A stretch of DNA of 64,000 bases from Culturomica massiliensis (GCF_900091655.1 NZ_LT594621.1:2562532-2626531), one strand, 5' to 3'. Shown: positions 34,372-45,010, numbered from the stretch's first letter. Numbers and translations: made by a program. Notes: generated from the sequence alone by a model not told the origin.

Positions 34372-34404
34372 CCGCCAATCCGGGAAATTCATATATTAAA
34401 CACC
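34372..34404 (+). repeat. Diverged copy C of the purM 3' end
   Basis: CCGCCAAT followed by CCGGGAAATTCATATATTAA keeps the purM frame as QSGKFIY then stop. The last Tyr codon is changed synonymously (TAT for TAC) and the stop is TAA instead of TGA. It lies about 110 bp upstream of the second toxin-antitoxin unit's start. Confidence 0.8.
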
Positions 34405-34813
34405 TAAGGAGACCATAAACTCGCGCTTCTATTTCGACCTGCCATTTTTTTCAAAAATTTTATGTTACTAATTTTCAATTATGTAAATATACGACAGTCG
34501 GCCAGGTTATATTCTATTGGGATTCACAAGCAATTTTTTCAAAAATAAAATAAAAAAACGACCGTCCATTTTAACCAATTTTTAAAAATAAATCCTTTTC
34601 TTTGTAAAAGAAATGAAAATATCGGATTTAAGTTTCTATCCCAACCAAAATCGTTCCATAATAATGGATGATTTTATTTAAAGTGGTTTTGGAAAAAACA
34701 TGAGTCATTTGTAACAGATAATTTAATGTCTGTTAGCGAATTAGATAAAAAAGTAGCAATGAAAAGAATGAATTTTGTAGACCTGTCGATCTTCGACTGA
34801 AAAAAAGGAACAT
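34405..34813. other. AT-rich intergenic region, nothing recognised
   Basis: No reading frame of credible composition is seen between the purM-end copy C and the family A repeat. The segment is very AT-rich with A-tracts, and may hold the promoter region of the subtilisin gene, but I could not pick a convincing -7/-33 pair. Confidence 0.5.
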
Positions 34814-34893
34814 TTTAATTGCAGATTTATGATTTTAGACTAAAAAATCTGATAACGAATCAGGTTGTCAGGCAATTTAAAATTTATATAAAC
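34814..34893 (+). repeat. Interspersed repeat, family A
   Basis: It carries the core AAAAAATCTGATAACGAATC, then AGGTTGTCAGGCAATTTAAAATTTATATAAAC. It is a close match to the copy at 249-328 and lies about 70 bp before the subtilisin start. Confidence 0.85.
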
Positions 34894-34959
34894 ATTTATT
34901 TTGAAGACATACACACATTTTATTAAAAAATAGCAAAATCATTTTAAACATTTAAAAGT

Positions 34960-37900
34960 ATGCAAAAAACATGGATTTTCAGTTGTTTCATATTACTATC
35001 GGTACTCTGGTGTTTACCGATAAATGGACAACAGTTAGCAAGTTATGCCAAAGACGGTGTAATCAGGGTTAAACTTGATCCGGCAGTGGCAGAACAACTG
35101 GGTAACACCCCCCGGACAAGAGGTGGAATCGTATCGACAGGAATTCAATCTTTCGATGCGGTAAATAAAGAAATTAAAGCCGTAAACATGAAGCGGGTAT
35201 TCCCTTATGCGCCTAAATTCGAGGAGAGAATGAGGAAACACGGGCTTCATTTATGGTATGAAATCAGTTACGATGAAAAATTAACTCCGGAACAAGCAGT
35301 AAACCGATTCAAGGGAATATCCGGTATAAAAATAGCTGAAATCGTAAGAGTACAAACCTTACCGCCCTCTAAAACGGTAGATGTAACCCCTACCCCTCAA
35401 ACACGGGCTACTCTTCCTTTTAACGATCCCTTACTAGTTAATCAATGGCACTATGCAAACGATGGCAGTATTCAAGGCAGTATCGCAGGTTGCGACATCA
35501 ATCTTTACAAAGCCTGGGAAATTACGGCAGGCGCCCGTAACGTTATTGTTGCCATTATTGACGGTGGTATAGATATTACCCACGAAGACCTGATCGACAA
35601 TTTATGGGTCAATGAAGCGGAATTAAATGGTGAAGAAGGTGTCGACGATGATGGTGACGGATATATTGATGATATATACGGTTATAATTTTGCAGCCAAA
35701 TCGCCGGCATTGACAGCACACAAACACGGTACTCACGTAGCGGGAACAGTAGCTGCCGTAAATAACAACGGCAAAGGGGTATGCGGTGTCGCCGGAGGTA
35801 CCGGTAACAAAGACGGGGTTCTTCTGATGTCCTGTCAGGTATTCGACGATTACGCAGGACAGGGCGACTTCGCCACTCCCTTTGTTTACGCTGCCAACAA
35901 AGGAGCTGTCATAGCACAATGCTCCTGGGGCTGGGACAATGACGGCTATGTAGAGCAAGCCGTATTGGATGCTATGGACTATTTTACCCAGGAAGCCGGA
36001 AATTACGAAGGAAGCCCGATGAAAGGCGGCCTTTGCATCTTTGCTGCCGGCAACACCGGTTTGGAAGGTACGTTCTATCCGGGTGCTTATGCAACGGCCG
36101 TATCCGTTACGGCACTAAGCGTTGACTACAAAGTAGCCTCTTACTCCAGCCGCGGGGACTGGGCCGATGTCAGTGCCCCCGGGGGAGATGTGGAATTAGG
36201 CGGAGAATCCTGGGGAGTACTCAGTACATTCCCGGGTAACCGTTACGGCTATTATGACGGCACATCTATGGCATGTCCTCATGTCTCTGGTATTGCTGCA
36301 TTAATTATCGCTAAATACGGAAGTCCTGATTTCACGAATACGGATTTAAGAAACCGTCTGACGGAATCCGTACATGACATATACGGCTATAATCCGCAAT
36401 ATATAGGGAAATTAGGTTCCGGAATAATCGATGCTTACATGGCCCTGGATGCTAAAAACAACAATGCTCCGGCTAAAATTGCTGATTTTACACTTGTAGC
36501 TTCGCAGGAAGATATACAGGTCGAATATCTGCTCCCCAGCGATCCGGATAATGACAATATCGCCAAAGGAATTGCTTACTATAGCGACAAAGCTTTCACT
36601 GCTACCAGTGATCTGAGTGTTTTAAAAAGCGTGGAAATCGCCACCCGTTTTAATAAAACCGGAGATAAAATCACAATCAATATTCCGGGGCTCAAACCCG
36701 AGACTGAATACTGGGTTGCCGTAAAAGCCTTCGACCGCTGGCAAAACGGCTCAGAACTGTCAGAAGTAAAAACGATCGTTACCAATGCCGGACCCGACCT
36801 GGAACTCAGCAAAACCGACTACACCATCGAAATGGACGTTACCCAGTCGTATACAGCCAAAGACTCTATCGTCTTAAATAATACGGGAGAAGGACTGTTA
36901 AAATGGAATGCAAGCATAAGAAGCTACTACAAAGACCCCTGGAGTATATTCAATACCCCCGGAATAACAACAGCTTCCGCTACCGCAAAAAAACAACCGA
37001 AAACCTATTCTTTTAAAGGTATCATTAACACTCAGTCCGTAACGCCGACAGAGGTCATCGAATCGGGCTACAACCTGGACGAATATCCGAAAGAATTCCA
37101 ATACTACAAGGATTTGAGATTCTATATCGGAGAAGGAGATACCGCATTGACCAATTCCATGGCTCAATATTTCTTTGTCGATCCAACATTATATCCGGAA
37201 GGATTCAATTTAACGGGATTCTATGTAGAAGGCGTATATACCCAAGGACGTCCCATCGTGGAAGTTTATTCCGGTGAAGGCGGACTCACGCCGGAAGGAT
37301 TGTTGCTCAGCGACACGCTGGATGCTGTCAGTCCTTTCTCACATACGATACGTCTAAGCGAAGATATCATGATCCCTTCCAGTAATGATTTCTGGCTTGT
37401 TTTTCATATGCCTAAAGGCAATGCCGGATGCCTGGGAACCGGTGATGAATATGACTATTCCAATGCCCACCTCTACAGTTATTACAGTTCCAATATGGGA
37501 AAAACCTGGCATACATTGGGAGAGGTATTGAGTGAAGGAAATCTCAGTAAATATGCCGACCTACAGGCCTGGTCGATAAAAGCGGTGAGCCAAACTCCGG
37601 GATGGATCGAATATCTGACCCTGAATCCCTCTTCCGGTATTGTAAGACCACACGATAAACAAGCTGTAATCGCCTCTCCTGAAAAAGTAAAATTGATTAA
37701 CGGAGATTACAATTTCAAATTATACCTGAATACCAACTGCAAGGATAAAGAAAAATTAACGATCCCCGGTACACTCTCCGTAAAAGGACACAAACCCGAT
37801 CTGAAAAGTGCAAAAGTAATAGATTTCGGAAAAACTTTTGTCGGCAAAGGAAAAGAAGTAATCGTCGAAATATTCAATAACGGTTACGGAAAATTCGCAG

Positions 37901-40900
37901 GACAAGGCGGATATGATTTATACGATTATAACGGTGGATACAGTTTCAGTGACAACCACTTCAATACATCAGGAGAATGGGGTGAGGGAGTCCCGATTCC
38001 GGCATTAGAAGCCCGTTCCACCAGCCGTATCAAACTAAAATTCACGCCGACTTATCAAGGAATATTCAATTGTAAATTTACCCTGAACAGTGAAACAGGG
38101 GAAACGCACAACATCACCCTGACAGGTACAGCTATCAATCCGGCCCATATTACAATCGCACCGACACAGGTAGCTGTAGGCGACCTGGATTTGAATGCCG
38201 CTCCTACTGTAAAACAAATTACAATCAGCAATACCGGATCTTATCCATTGGAGTTTGCTTTCCCGAAATTTACAGAAGACACGGTAGCCGGTATTACCAA
38301 AACCTCCCACAAATACGGTTATGAATATATCAGTAATATTCCCGGGTTTAATAAGAACGAAACCTGTCAATTCCGTTGGGACGAACTACTGAATACCACA
38401 GAGATACAGAATCTGTTTGACGAAAATACAATATGGACGGAAGCTGTCAACATCGGATTTAAATTCCCATTCTTCGGTAAAGACTTCGAACAAGTCTACA
38501 TCGGCAAATTAGGTATACTTTCATTCAGCGGTGAAACCGGTTCACTACATGCCTGCATGCCGGCTTCCACTTCATGCAGCGATCACTTGGACCTGATTAC
38601 GCCAATGGCTTATCAGCTTTCTATCAGTCCGAGAAGTAAAATCGCCTACGCCAAACAAAACGGTAAATTCGTCGTTAGTTTTGAAAATGTAGGGGTTTTC
38701 AATGCTGACGGAGACGGAGAAACCGATGTGTCTTTCCGCATAGCACTCTCTCCGAACGGAGATGTCGAAATGTTCTATAAAGATTACGATCCGTTCATGA
38801 TCAGCCAACCCCAAAATATTTTTATCGGTTGTATCGATTATGAGGTGAAGGACCCATTCGTAATTACGGATGTCGATATGGTCAACAAAGACAACATCGA
38901 TATATGGGAACACATTCAAAGTGGTACGGCAATCAAAATCGTTGCTCCGGGTAAAAATATGATCCGGGATATAGACAAAAAAAGCGGTACGGTAGCCATC
39001 AATGAAATTGAAACCGTCAATATCAGTCTGGCCGCCGATTCGTCCATGTATAAAGGTGATTTAACGAATTTACTGGTACTATTGAGCAACGATCCCAATA
39101 ATTCGACTTCTATAATCCGTTTGGATGCCAACATTACCGGTAACTATTATCAACCCGTGGTAGAACTCGATCGGGATACGCTTTTATTCGGTGAAGTTTT
39201 CCAAACAGGCCGGGCCGTATCGACAATCAGCCTCCTGAATAAAGGAAATGCCCCCATCGAAATCACCCGGCTTGAAATCGCAGATCCGACTTTTACTTAC
39301 ACGGTAGGCAAACCACTACCTTTCACGCTGGAAGCCGGTACGTCTGAAGACATTTATATTACAGCCGTATCTACGACAAAAGGTTCTTATGAATCCGTTA
39401 TGTCCGTTACGACAGCCGGAAGCCAAATACTGACAACCCGGTTATTTTCGACAATTATTGATGCTCCCGACATCGAAATTACTCCGGCACAATACGCGGA
39501 AACCCTCGAAAGCGGTAAAGCCAAACAACTGGATATGAGCATAAAAAATACCGGAGAAAGTATATTAAAGTATTCGATCACTCCGACTACGATTTTATAT
39601 CCGGTTAATGATACGTTAAAAGCAAATGAATCGCTGGATTACATCTACAGTTCTTCCATCGACGACGACAATATCCTGTATCAATGGGAGGACATTACAG
39701 ATTCTCCGATTCATTACAAAGAAGAGTATTTCTATACCCATGTCAGTTTCGAACAGGAATTACCGTTTGAATTCACATTCTATGGAAAGACCTATAACAA
39801 AATATATGTTTACGGTCCGGGCTTCATTACATTTAAGAAATTCCCGGCAGTAGATTCATGGCCGGAAGATTTTTCCGCCGACTTCACGCCGTATATAGCA
39901 CCGTATTGGGGACACCACACCCCGTCTCCTGCTGAATATGCATTAGATCCGACTCAACCCGTCGGTATTTACTATAAAGCTGAAGACGACCGGGTGATCG
40001 TATCCTTTATCGATTTCTCAAACCAAATGAGTTTGGGATTGTGTTTCCAGGCCATTCTTTATAAAAACGGTAATATTAAATTCCAATACAAATTACTTGA
40101 AGGCGGTATTCAATGGAGTGCATACGGAATCAACGGTTTGGCTTATGAAGGTGCCGAAGAATCCCAAAGACTTACTTTAAGAAGCCGATACCTGAATATG
40201 AGCAGTGCTATCGAATTCTATCCGGTAAAAACATCCGAATTACAACCGAATGAAACGGCCAACCTGAAAATGGAAGCTTCGGCAAACGGTCTGTTGGCCG
40301 GTACCTATCAGACTACAAACCTTGTAAAGACCAATGTTCCGACAAAACCGGAAATTACCGTTCCCCTGAACCTGACGGTAACCGGAACACCTTCCGGAGA
40401 ATGGCCGGAAGAACTGGCATTACCGGATATCTTTATCGAATCCTACCCCAATAATTATGTCTTTACATTCCGCAATGTCGGTACCGCCGCATATCACATT
40501 ACCGGCTTAACCTGGAATGAACAGTCCCAGTATGATCCCAATGACTGGCAAACCCCATTCTTTCCGACATTCGACGTCCTTTACTGGAGTACCCAAGCCG
40601 GAGGTGGTGTCGGTCCATTGAATGTACAACCCAGAAATCAAGGCGACTGGGCCAGCGGACTGTACGTACCTATAAACGAATTCAATCCCCTGGAAGTCGG
40701 CAAGGAAGCTCAAAAATTCGCCGTTTCATTCCTGAATACCATGGATTTAATGGAAGTTACCGACACATTGGTATTTACAACCGATCTACCTGGATACGAA
40801 ACGATAAAAATTCCGTTAAAGTATAATATCGTCGAAGCTCCTGTCATTGAAGTAAATCCGGAAAAAATGGATTTGTATGCTCCCGACAAACACTTTAGTA

Positions 40901-42633
40901 CTGATACAAATATCCGGATTATAAATAACGGAAACTATAAACTGGATTACAAAGTCAGTATCTCTTATAATGATGAAGTAAATGCACTTACTGCGATTCA
41001 GGCCGCTAACGACATCTCCCTGACGGCTCTTGGCCTGGATACAAAAGTTAAAAATGCAAGTTTCCAGTCGCTACCTGTTACCAGGGCAACAGGAGAGTAT
41101 ACGGACAGCCTGGGCTATGACTTCAATCTCCAGGGACAAATGATTGTCATCGGCACGGCTACAGGCGAAGATCCTTATATTGCATGTACCGAATTTACAG
41201 CTCCTGAAGGAGGATTTAACATGTCCAAAATCAAATTTATGGCTTCATTGGGAGAACAGGAAAATGCAGAATTTATCATCGAAGTCAGAACAGGTAGTTC
41301 TTTCAATAATAATACCGTTGCCGGACGCGCCAGCAAAGTGATCACAGGAGGACCTGAAGCAGAAGGCGACAGAATCAGTGTATCGGCCAAAGAGATCGAA
41401 TTTGAAAATCCGGTATACATCTACCCGAATGAAAAATTCTGGGTTTACATCTATATACCCGAGAAAGCATTTATTGCTTTTGTTCCGACCAAAGATGTAG
41501 CTACTCCCCTGCGTTATATGCTAAAACTCAAAGGAGAATGGGCTGATGTAACCGAATTATCAGAGCAATACGGCTCTTTGGGATTCCTGACTTTATTGTA
41601 TCAGCAAGAAGCCGGTTCCTCCTGGATAACACTGAATACGGAAACAGGAACAGTTGCCGCTCACGAAACCGAAGCTGTCAACTTCCACGTTGACGCCAGC
41701 AAAGCCAGAAATGAAAACAACAACAAAGCCATTATCAAAATTGCAAGCAACGACCCGGAAAATCCGGAAGTAAGTATTCCTGTAACTTTGAATAAAAACA
41801 CTGCACCGGTAATCACCCGAATCGATAAACAGATCAGTGTTAAAGAAGAACAGGAAACCACCGCCAGATTTACTGTCGTAGATAATGAAAACGATAATTT
41901 CGAAGTTACCGTAGAAGACGAGTCCGGAATAGCAACTTTAAATGAAGACAATGGTAATGTTAGCGTGACCCTGGCTCCGAAATACGGGGACAACGGAAAT
42001 CACACATTCACTCTAAAAGCAAAAGATGTATTCGACAATGCAAGTACATTAACCGTTGACTATTACGTTGAAAAAGTGAACCGTGCACCAATCGTTATTC
42101 TGCAACCGACAGACAAAACTCAAAAAGTAGGTGATATCATTGAGAGTCTGATACTATCATCGGTATTTTCTGATCCGGACGGTGACGAATTGAGTTACAC
42201 GGCTCATTCTTCCAATCCTGACGCCGTAAAAGCTCTTGTTGCCGACGGAGATGCCATTGAATTCGTAATCAAAGCTGAAGGAGAAGCAATCATTACATTG
42301 ACAGCACAAGATCCTGCTCTATTGCAGGCGACAACCACTTTTAAAGTGACTGTAGAAGGCGGAAGCAACGGAAGCGGAATCTTCGAAGCCCAGGTAAAAG
42401 CCTATCCGAACCCGACCAGCAACATCCTGAACGTACAATGTTCCGATGATGTGGAAGGAGAAGTAATCATACGGCTTTACGATATGGGCGGTAACATGGT
42501 ATATACCGAAAAAACAGCGATGACTGCCGGTTCTATTAAAGCGATAGATATCAATGCGTTACCTGCTGGTATGTATGTTTTGGAAGTAGAACATAAAGGG
42601 GCTAAAATCACCTCAAAAGTAGTTAAACAATAA
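34960..42633 (+). CDS. Giant secreted subtilisin-like protease, type A T9SS cargo
   Basis: This 2,557-residue protein has a signal peptide of about 23 residues and a propeptide-like region to about residue 150. The S8 peptidase domain has Asp201 (IIDGGID), His256 (KHGTHVAG) and Ser436 (DGTSMACPHV), so the triad is complete. After it comes a fibronectin-III-like stretch, then many beta-sandwich modules that include ASPM/SPD-2/Hydin-like segments (SKTDYTIEM, FGKTFVGKGKEV, FGEVFQTGRA). The last cadherin-like pair lies near 2300-2450. The final about 80 residues (YPNPTSNILNVQ ... LPAGMYVLEVEHKG ... SKVVKQ) form a type A T9SS sorting domain, so the mature protein should be on the cell surface. A PorV-family gene follows after 49 bp. 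The substrate is unknown. Confidence 0.93.
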   Translation: MQKTWIFSCFILLSVLWCLPINGQQLASYAKDGVIRVKLDPAVAEQLGNTPRTRGGIVSTGIQSFDAVNKEIKAVNMKRVFPYAPKFEERMRKHGLHLWYEISYDEKLTPEQAVNRFKGISGIKIAEIVRVQTLPPSKTVDVTPTPQTRATLPFNDPLLVNQWHYANDGSIQGSIAGCDINLYKAWEITAGARNVIVAIIDGGIDITHEDLIDNLWVNEAELNGEEGVDDDGDGYIDDIYGYNFAAKSPALTAHKHGTHVAGTVAAVNNNGKGVCGVAGGTGNKDGVLLMSCQVFDDYAGQGDFATPFVYAANKGAVIAQCSWGWDNDGYVEQAVLDAMDYFTQEAGNYEGSPMKGGLCIFAAGNTGLEGTFYPGAYATAVSVTALSVDYKVASYSSRGDWADVSAPGGDVELGGESWGVLSTFPGNRYGYYDGTSMACPHVSGIAALIIAKYGSPDFTNTDLRNRLTESVHDIYGYNPQYIGKLGSGIIDAYMALDAKNNNAPAKIADFTLVASQEDIQVEYLLPSDPDNDNIAKGIAYYSDKAFTATSDLSVLKSVEIATRFNKTGDKITINIPGLKPETEYWVAVKAFDRWQNGSELSEVKTIVTNAGPDLELSKTDYTIEMDVTQSYTAKDSIVLNNTGEGLLKWNASIRSYYKDPWSIFNTPGITTASATAKKQPKTYSFKGIINTQSVTPTEVIESGYNLDEYPKEFQYYKDLRFYIGEGDTALTNSMAQYFFVDPTLYPEGFNLTGFYVEGVYTQGRPIVEVYSGEGGLTPEGLLLSDTLDAVSPFSHTIRLSEDIMIPSSNDFWLVFHMPKGNAGCLGTGDEYDYSNAHLYSYYSSNMGKTWHTLGEVLSEGNLSKYADLQAWSIKAVSQTPGWIEYLTLNPSSGIVRPHDKQAVIASPEKVKLINGDYNFKLYLNTNCKDKEKLTIPGTLSVKGHKPDLKSAKVIDFGKTFVGKGKEVIVEIFNNGYGKFAGQGGYDLYDYNGGYSFSDNHFNTSGEWGEGVPIPALEARSTSRIKLKFTPTYQGIFNCKFTLNSETGETHNITLTGTAINPAHITIAPTQVAVGDLDLNAAPTVKQITISNTGSYPLEFAFPKFTEDTVAGITKTSHKYGYEYISNIPGFNKNETCQFRWDELLNTTEIQNLFDENTIWTEAVNIGFKFPFFGKDFEQVYIGKLGILSFSGETGSLHACMPASTSCSDHLDLITPMAYQLSISPRSKIAYAKQNGKFVVSFENVGVFNADGDGETDVSFRIALSPNGDVEMFYKDYDPFMISQPQNIFIGCIDYEVKDPFVITDVDMVNKDNIDIWEHIQSGTAIKIVAPGKNMIRDIDKKSGTVAINEIETVNISLAADSSMYKGDLTNLLVLLSNDPNNSTSIIRLDANITGNYYQPVVELDRDTLLFGEVFQTGRAVSTISLLNKGNAPIEITRLEIADPTFTYTVGKPLPFTLEAGTSEDIYITAVSTTKGSYESVMSVTTAGSQILTTRLFSTIIDAPDIEITPAQYAETLESGKAKQLDMSIKNTGESILKYSITPTTILYPVNDTLKANESLDYIYSSSIDDDNILYQWEDITDSPIHYKEEYFYTHVSFEQELPFEFTFYGKTYNKIYVYGPGFITFKKFPAVDSWPEDFSADFTPYIAPYWGHHTPSPAEYALDPTQPVGIYYKAEDDRVIVSFIDFSNQMSLGLCFQAILYKNGNIKFQYKLLEGGIQWSAYGINGLAYEGAEESQRLTLRSRYLNMSSAIEFYPVKTSELQPNETANLKMEASANGLLAGTYQTTNLVKTNVPTKPEITVPLNLTVTGTPSGEWPEELALPDIFIESYPNNYVFTFRNVGTAAYHITGLTWNEQSQYDPNDWQTPFFPTFDVLYWSTQAGGGVGPLNVQPRNQGDWASGLYVPINEFNPLEVGKEAQKFAVSFLNTMDLMEVTDTLVFTTDLPGYETIKIPLKYNIVEAPVIEVNPEKMDLYAPDKHFSTDTNIRIINNGNYKLDYKVSISYNDEVNALTAIQAANDISLTALGLDTKVKNASFQSLPVTRATGEYTDSLGYDFNLQGQMIVIGTATGEDPYIACTEFTAPEGGFNMSKIKFMASLGEQENAEFIIEVRTGSSFNNNTVAGRASKVITGGPEAEGDRISVSAKEIEFENPVYIYPNEKFWVYIYIPEKAFIAFVPTKDVATPLRYMLKLKGEWADVTELSEQYGSLGFLTLLYQQEAGSSWITLNTETGTVAAHETEAVNFHVDASKARNENNNKAIIKIASNDPENPEVSIPVTLNKNTAPVITRIDKQISVKEEQETTARFTVVDNENDNFEVTVEDESGIATLNEDNGNVSVTLAPKYGDNGNHTFTLKAKDVFDNASTLTVDYYVEKVNRAPIVILQPTDKTQKVGDIIESLILSSVFSDPDGDELSYTAHSSNPDAVKALVADGDAIEFVIKAEGEAIITLTAQDPALLQATTTFKVTVEGGSNGSGIFEAQVKAYPNPTSNILNVQCSDDVEGEVIIRLYDMGGNMVYTEKTAMTAGSIKAIDINALPAGMYVLEVEHKGAKITSKVVKQ

Positions 42634-42682
42634 GTTTTATCCGGGGAGAGACGACCTCTCTCCCCTCTATTAAATTGGTAAT

Positions 42683-43783
42683 ATGATCAGAAAAATATCC
42701 ATTATAGCTCTCACGGCTCTCTCAACACTCGGAGCCAGAGCCCAGGAATCCCAAATATCCTCTTTGTATAGCGGGGCCTATTTCCTATCCATCGCTCCTG
42801 ACGCTCGTGCCGGAGCTTTGGGTTCAATCGGAGCTTCAACTTCAGCCGATCCCTATTCTATTTTCTGGAATGCTGCAAAATCAGCCTTTACAGAAACCAA
42901 AGCCGAGTTGTCATACACCTACAGCCCCTGGATGCGGGACCTGGTCAAAGACATCAACTTGTCAAGTATCGGTTTTTCTTATAAACTCGACGATATGCAA
43001 ACCATTTCTGCCGGATTCAGATATTTCTCCTTCGGAGATGTCATGTTTATCGGCGAAGACGGTCTGAATATGGGGGAACAAAACCCTTACGAAATGAGTA
43101 TCGATATTGCCTATGCCCGCAAATTGGGCCAATACCTGTCTGCCGGCGTTACTTTAAAATACATCCGTTCAGAACTCGGAATGGGGCAGATGGTCGGAAA
43201 CGTCAAGGCAGATCCGGCGAATGCTGTAGCTGCAGACATCTCATTGTTTTTCAATAAAAATGTCAATTTCCTGACAGAAAATGCCGTATGGCGGGCCGGC
43301 CTGACACTGGCAAATATCGGCTCGAAACTGAAATACGGAGGAGACAACGAATCCTATCTGCCGGGAGATCTTCGGTTAGGTACATCTTACGAACTCAATT
43401 TCAACAACCAACATTCACTGATGGTTGCCCTCGAAGCCGATGCCCTGATGACACCCCGGTATAAGGACAATGAAAAACCGGATAAATCCGGAGTAGGGGG
43501 ATATTTTTCCTCTTTCGGCGATATCCAGTCCGACAATATCATGTGGGCCCTGGCAGCCGAATATTGGTATGCCAAGACAGTAGCCCTCAGAGCCGGATAC
43601 CACCACGGGAACAATAATAACGGCCACCCGACCTGGTTCAGCACCGGTGTCGGATTACGCTACTACAACCTGTTGGCCGACTTCTCCTATGTTGCCGGAA
43701 TCTCTGACAACAATCCGATAAAAAACAGCCTGCAATTTTCCATAGGTGTCAACTTCGATATCTTTAAGAAAAAAGCACAATAA
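42683..43783 (+). CDS. PorV/PorQ-family outer membrane protein
   Basis: This 366-residue barrel protein has a signal peptide ending in ARAQE. The segment FLSIAPDARAGALGSIG followed by IFWNAAKSAF and LSYTYSPWMRDLVKDI is the PorV (LptO) signature, placing it in the FadL-like barrel family. PorV shuttles T9SS cargo from the translocon to the attachment complex. It lies 49 bp behind the giant T9SS protease and before a strong terminator, so it may be a cargo-dedicated paralogue or the main PorV. The usual porU neighbour is absent. Confidence 0.86.
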   Translation: MIRKISIIALTALSTLGARAQESQISSLYSGAYFLSIAPDARAGALGSIGASTSADPYSIFWNAAKSAFTETKAELSYTYSPWMRDLVKDINLSSIGFSYKLDDMQTISAGFRYFSFGDVMFIGEDGLNMGEQNPYEMSIDIAYARKLGQYLSAGVTLKYIRSELGMGQMVGNVKADPANAVAADISLFFNKNVNFLTENAVWRAGLTLANIGSKLKYGGDNESYLPGDLRLGTSYELNFNNQHSLMVALEADALMTPRYKDNEKPDKSGVGGYFSSFGDIQSDNIMWALAAEYWYAKTVALRAGYHHGNNNNGHPTWFSTGVGLRYYNLLADFSYVAGISDNNPIKNSLQFSIGVNFDIFKKKAQ

Positions 43784-43796
43784 AAATGAAGACCCT

Positions 43797-43826
43797 AAAA
43801 AAGCTGCCGAAAACGGCAGCTTTTTT
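43797..43826 (+). terminator. Terminator after the PorV-family gene
   Basis: The stem AAAAAGCTGCCG / CGGCAGCTTTTTT with an AAAA loop lies 14 bp after the stop codon. Confidence 0.9.
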
Positions 43827-43868
43827 ACCTTTAAGAAAAAAGAAACTCCTTATGAAAAACGAGAAATA

Positions 43869-43948
43869 TTGTTCATATAATTGTAAATTTTAAATTGCCC
43901 GGAAACCGGATTCGGTATCAGATTTTTTAATCTAAAGTCGTAAAATTA
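43869..43948 (-). repeat. Interspersed repeat, family A (reverse orientation)
   Basis: The reverse complement reads TTTAGATTAAAAAATCTGAT, then ACCGAATCCGGTTTCCGGGCAATTTAAAATTTACAATTATATGAAC. It is almost identical to the copy at 47164-47240. Confidence 0.88.
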
Positions 43949-44424
43949 GTTCTATTAACATTATCGTTTCAATACCGTCGATTATACCAAAGAAAAGACA
44001 TTCCCCGGTACGATTATCCCCCATCCTTTTTGCCATTCCCTTTATCGACAGAAGATTTATCCTTCTTTTCCTTCCGTTTTTTTAAATAATAACCGAGACA
44101 TTCTGCCGCGATCCCCCCCCTATAGAGCCGAGAATAAACGATATTACAATTGATTCAATTTCTTCACTCATATTAAAATAACAATATGTTGAAAAATCGG
44201 CATTTTTTTCTAAAATAAACGTTTTATATTATTCGCGCAAGGATTTACTTCCTATAATCCAAAATGAATCGACAAGCAATCCGATAATGACAAACTCTAT
44301 CACTTCAATTTTACAGATCTGTTTTAGTCCATAAAAATAAATTGCAAGGTGGGAAACAACATTTTTAAAATACAAAAGGAGCACTTTTATTTCAATACCG
44401 GATAAAAGATACTCCTTTAAAGAA
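43949..44424. other. Intergenic region, no confident gene
   Basis: A 74-residue minus-strand frame at 44229-44453 overlaps the following gene and has one hydrophobic stretch. It has no recognisable domain and I do not call it. The stretch near 44025-44120 is lysine-codon-like and low complexity on either strand. No terminator or tRNA is seen. Confidence 0.5.
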
Positions 44425-44925
44425 TCAATTAAACTTAAATCCCAAAGAGACATACAATCTCAAATAATTATCCACATGATCATTACTCGAATCGTAATAC
44501 CTGACTCCTATACCGAATGTCGGCTTTACCTTTTGTTTGCCCAAATTATAAAAAACACCGGCATCATAATACGTATATTTCCAGTCTTTATTTTCGAGAG
44601 TTGTCCCGAATTTCCCCCTAGCATCCAAGACACCGTTATCAAAAGATAAAACATTATATCCAAGACCGACTCCCAGCGTTTCGTTCATATAATAAGTTTT
44701 TAAACCATCGATCTTAAAAAGCCCGACAGAACTTTCAATATGTGTCGATACAAATAAATTATGAACGACATAATAACCCAAATCGATACCTACTTCAAAA
44801 GGTTTAAACCTTGAACTACTGAAAGACATATCGGTCCTCACTCCACCGGTAAAATTACACTCTTGTGCCTGAGTTACCAGACTGAAAGGCATTATAAAAA
44901 ATAAAACAACAACAAACCTTTTCAT
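44425..44925 (-). CDS. Small outer-membrane beta-barrel protein
   Basis: This 166-residue protein has a clear signal peptide (cleavage near TQAQE). Eight or so amphipathic strands follow, with the alternating aromatic/Gly pattern of small OmpA/OmpX-like barrels: GVRTDMSF, VGIDLGYYVV, LGVGLGYNVL, FGIGVRYYD and LRLYVSLGFKFN. It ends in an aromatic-rich strand, as outer-membrane barrels do. No ligand or family name can be assigned. A candidate promoter lies at 45011-45043. Confidence 0.75.
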   Translation of the reverse strand: MKRFVVVLFFIMPFSLVTQAQECNFTGGVRTDMSFSSSRFKPFEVGIDLGYYVVHNLFVSTHIESSVGLFKIDGLKTYYMNETLGVGLGYNVLSFDNGVLDARGKFGTTLENKDWKYTYYDAGVFYNLGKQKVKPTFGIGVRYYDSSNDHVDNYLRLYVSLGFKFN

Positions 44926-45010
44926 AATATTCGTTTTTAAAGGGTTAAAACCGTCTGAAGATTTTATTCACGTTGAACACATTTCAAAATTATTTTTAAT
45001 CTGTTTATTA

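Noticed and set aside
44229..44453. 74-codon minus-strand frame overlapping the small barrel gene
   Set aside because: It overlaps the end of a better-supported gene, has no recognisable domain and no spacing consistent with translation. A small membrane protein cannot be wholly excluded.
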